DNA of 7,867 bases from CAYGZA01 sp964354135. Lineage in GTDB: Bacteria > Planctomycetota > Planctomycetia > Pirellulales > Thermoguttaceae. Positions 6,043 through 7,867 of this stretch are shown here, piece by piece. The DNA lies in the NCBI GenBank assembly GCA_964354135.1, contig CAYGZA010000314.1, positions 1-7,867 of the forward strand, read 5' to 3'. Numbering within the stretch: the first letter of the stretch is position 1; each line of letters starts with the position of its first letter. The notes below the pieces were generated by a model. That model saw only the letters and a list, made by a program, of their open reading frames with translations, made no database searches and had not been told where the DNA came from. The position numbers and the translations under genes were made by a program.

Positions 6043-6546
6043 TGCTGGGTCTCCTGTCTGCATCTGACGCCCGCCGACGCCAAGGCGTCGGCGCAGCGCA
6101 GCAGCGATTCGAGCCACGCGAGACGCCAGCGGCCGAAACGCTGCTGAAGCCGGCCGAAGCGCCGCATCGTGTCTGTCATGGCGGCCTGGTTCTCGTCTGT
6201 GGTGCGTTCGATGTCGGCCGCATCGGGCTCAAAATGCGGCCTTCCAAAGCCGTGGTGCGTCGCGATCAAGTGAAGGATTAGGTCGCACTCTGGGTGATCG
6301 CAGATTTCGGCGCAGTGGGCGGCCTCCAGCAACGTTCCCAGTTCGTGGCGGTAGCCTTCAAGCAGTTTAGCGTTGAGCCCGCGCTTTCCGCTCTTGGCTA
6401 CGGGGGAGGCCATGTCGGGATTCCCGGCCGCGCGCTGCCAGACGGTGCGGGCCTTCCCGCGGTCGTGCCACTGGCCAGCAAGGTTGAACGCCTCGGCGGC
6501 GGGACCGTCGAACCGCAGTGCGGCAACGATTGCCTTGACGTGGCTA
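6039..6546 (-). pseudogene. cas3: Cas3 C-terminal HD nuclease fragment, cut by IS
   Basis: The last 168 residues of a type I-G Cas3, where the HD nuclease sits at the C-terminus behind the helicase. All motif residues are visible, counting from the IS junction: H2 (SHVKAIV), H27-D28 (QWHDRGKA), H67 (YRHELG), H97-H98 (IATHHGFG) and D153 (CADALAS). The stop TGA 6041-6039 overlaps the csb3 ATG. Upstream, the IS begins at 6547, inside the codon before S1. In this frame there is a stop at 6632-6630 in the IS and no ATG, GTG or TTG between it and M45 (ATG 6413), so an intact HD domain cannot be started normally; initiation at ATG 6413 would lose H2 and H27-D28. The helicase part lies beyond the right edge, if it remains. 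Cas3 is therefore almost surely inactive. Confidence 0.9.
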
Positions 6547-6574
6547 AGGGCGCGCTCATAAATAACCTGAACAA
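6547..6574. repeat. Left terminal inverted repeat of the IS
   Basis: 28 bp, one mismatch (position 21, C against T) to the right end. The transposase stop codon lies within it. Confidence 0.88.
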
Positions 6575-7797
6575 TTGTGTTTGCGTGGTGAGAGAGTGTA
6601 GTTCCAGTCGCCGTGGAATTCGTGACGCTTCAACCGCAGTCGTGCCAGTTGTTCGTCGGGGACTTTTATTCTGGTTTCGTAATGGTTGGTGTCCAGTGCT
6701 GCTTTGACGATCAACCCGGTGCGCGTCGTGGTGCTGGCAATCAGGTTGACAATCGTTTCACGGTTTACCAGCGGGCGGCCGCGCCAGTTCTGAGTGATGA
6801 AGCTGAACAGGCGATGTTCGATCTTATTCCATTTGCTGGTGCCCGGCGGGAAGTGGCAGACGAAGAGTCTCAAGCCCAATGCGTCCGCCAGGTCTTGCAG
6901 GCATACCTTCCACAACCGCGAGCGATGACTATTGCTGCCGCCTCCGTCGGCCGTGATCAACAACTCCTTGGCCTGCGGGAATCGCTGTTGCCCCATCTCG
7001 GTCCACCACCGGCGGATGCTGTTGGCCGCGAACTGCGCGGTATCGTGGTCGATCCCCACGTTGACCCAACCTTCGTTGTGCAGCATGTCGTAAACACCGT
7101 AGGGAATCACCTTGCCCAATGTCTTGATGAGGAAGTCGTGAACCCGCACCTCTTCCGGTTCTCCCTGAAGACGCCACTCGCGTCCGGCGTTCTTGAAATC
7201 TCCCACGATTTCCTTCTTTTTCGTGTCCACCGAGATCGCCGGCTGGCCGCGTTGGAGAAATCGTTGTACGCTGGCATTGATGTACTGAAACTGGGCGTTG
7301 CGGTCGGGATGCGAAGCCCCCTCACGCGTCTTGCGGTTGGCTTGCAGGCTGTATCCTGCTTGCCGCAACAACTTCGCCACCGTGACGGGACCCACGGGAT
7401 GGTTCTCTCGCGTCAATTCGTCGGCCAATCGCCGGATACTCTTGCAGGTCCATCGCAACGGGGACACCGGATCGCCGCGCGTGGTAGGCTCGATCAGCGC
7501 CTCCAACGCCGCCAACAGATCCGGATCGGTTTCGGCCAGGGGCCGCCGACCACCACCTGGGTGCCGCACCCGCCTCGCCTCCGCCGCACGTTGTTTGGCC
7601 GGCAGGGCCAGTTCGCAAGAACCCACGGTGATGGTCGTGCGGGACAGCCCGGTCGCCCGAGCGACCGCGGTCACTCCACCCCAACCCAAATCACGCGCCT
7701 CGGCGGCGGCCCACTGCCGCCGCCGCCGCTCATCCAGTTCCGGGTTCAAGGACCGGTACTTTCGTCGAATCCGTGCAATGACTCGTGCATCCTGCAT
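6556..7797 (-). CDS. ISAzo13-family DDE transposase
   Basis: A 413-residue transposase of the ISAzo13 / 'Rhodopirellula transposase' DDE family, which cuts and moves the surrounding IS. An N-terminal helix-turn-helix is seen at about 40-56 (GGVTAVARATGLSRTTI), a second DNA-binding stretch at about 118-155, then the catalytic triad D191 (ISVDTKKKEIVGDF), D284 (LLITADGGGSNS) and E327 (KWNKIEHRLFSFI). The C-terminal WNYTLSPRKHN is followed by GYL and a TGA at 6558-6556 lying inside the TIR. The ATG at 7797 is preferred, with AAAGG just upstream; a TTG at 7815 would add six residues. Neither has ideal SD spacing. The frame is unbroken and all three acidic residues are present, so it may be active. 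Because it points the same way as the cas genes, its transcript could run into csb3 and beyond. Confidence 0.9.
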   Translation of the reverse strand: MQDARVIARIRRKYRSLNPELDERRRRQWAAAEARDLGWGGVTAVARATGLSRTTITVGSCELALPAKQRAAEARRVRHPGGGRRPLAETDPDLLAALEALIEPTTRGDPVSPLRWTCKSIRRLADELTRENHPVGPVTVAKLLRQAGYSLQANRKTREGASHPDRNAQFQYINASVQRFLQRGQPAISVDTKKKEIVGDFKNAGREWRLQGEPEEVRVHDFLIKTLGKVIPYGVYDMLHNEGWVNVGIDHDTAQFAANSIRRWWTEMGQQRFPQAKELLITADGGGSNSHRSRLWKVCLQDLADALGLRLFVCHFPPGTSKWNKIEHRLFSFITQNWRGRPLVNRETIVNLIASTTTRTGLIVKAALDTNHYETRIKVPDEQLARLRLKRHEFHGDWNYTLSPRKHNCSGYL

Positions 7798-7839
7798 CCC
7801 CCTTTCATCGCACAATCTCCCTGATGAGGCAATACCAAT

Positions 7840-7867
7840 TTGTTCAAGTTATTTATGAGCGCGCCCT
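7840..7867. repeat. Right terminal inverted repeat of the IS
   Basis: The inverted counterpart of 6547-6574, 27 of 28 bases. It ends at the last base of the window. Confidence 0.88.

Larger units (their letters stand above)
6547..7867 (-). mobile_element. ISAzo13-family insertion sequence, 1321 bp
   Basis: A complete-looking insertion sequence bounded by TIRs that begin AGGGCGCGCTCATAAATAAC at both ends and match at 27 of 28 positions. It carries a single transposase gene in the same direction as the cas operon. It interrupts cas3 within the codon before the first HD histidine. The window ends exactly at the outer end of the right TIR, so the target duplication cannot be checked; the edge itself may be an assembly break at a repeated IS. 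The near-perfect ends and the intact transposase suggest a recent arrival. Confidence 0.88.

Noticed and set aside
6043..6117. Longer csb3 start at 6117
   Set aside because: It would extend csb3 by 25 residues inside the cas3 HD frame, while ATG 6042 has an SD, the ATGA overlap and the family-like N-terminus.
6547..6575. Programmed frameshift joining the transposase to the HD domain
   Set aside because: A +1 shift at TTA TGA would connect the frames, but the site is not a known frameshift signal and it depends on where the IS happened to insert.
6613..7824. Long plus-strand ORF of 403 codons opposite the transposase
   Set aside because: It is the mirror frame of a high-GC gene with a clear DDE transposase on the minus strand; no domain or SD supports it.

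Overview
The window is the effector and adaptation part of a type I-G (formerly I-U) CRISPR-Cas operon that has been hit repeatedly by mobile DNA. All genes lie on the minus strand, so they are transcribed from the right edge to the left edge. In that order they are: an ISAzo13-type insertion sequence (6547-7867), the C-terminal HD-nuclease piece of cas3 (6039-6546), csb3/cas8 (5122-6042), a 205-bp MITE-like element (4915-5119), csb1/cas7 (3723-4913), csb2, a Cas5-Cas6-like protein (2218-3726), a cas4-cas1 fusion (156-2012) and the beginning of cas2 (1-146). The order, the HD domain at the C-terminus of Cas3, the Csb1/Csb2 pair and the Cas4-Cas1 fusion together identify the subtype. No CRISPR array is present in the window; it may lie beyond cas2, off the left edge.

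The organism is probably a planctomycete or another high-GC bacterium with similar repeats. This is inferred from the high GC content, the ISAzo13-type ('Rhodopirellula') transposase, and the CCCTCTCCC-palindrome and GGGTTC-type repeats inside cas4-cas1. No ribosomal or housekeeping marker is available to confirm it.

The original operon was tightly coupled. cas3/csb3, csb3/csb1 and csb1/csb2 each joined through a 4-base ATGA stop/start overlap. Only csb2 and cas4-cas1 are separated, by about 165 bp carrying a UUCG-type hairpin and two strong Shine-Dalgarno (SD) sequences.

Four independent disturbances are visible. (1) A complete-looking IS, with 28-bp terminal repeats matching at 27 positions, cut cas3 immediately before the first histidine of the HD domain. 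All HD motifs survive, but no ATG, GTG or TTG start lies ahead of them. (2) A 205-bp MITE-like element with terminal inverted repeats (TIRs) and a 7-bp target duplication landed exactly in the csb3/csb1 ATGA junction. Because the duplicated target contains the ATGA, the element now carries a 71-codon ORF that starts at the csb3 stop and ends at the csb1 start, so coupling is formally preserved. (3) The natural start of cas4-cas1 (ATG at 2051 with a strong SD) is followed at codon 9 by an in-frame TAG, so the fusion must restart at GTG 2012 or is not made. (4) The Cas4 half carries about 75 residues of in-frame repetitive filler.

The most likely reading is a CRISPR-Cas system in the early stages of inactivation. 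Interference is disabled first, while csb3, csb1, csb2 and the body of cas4-cas1 are still fully open.
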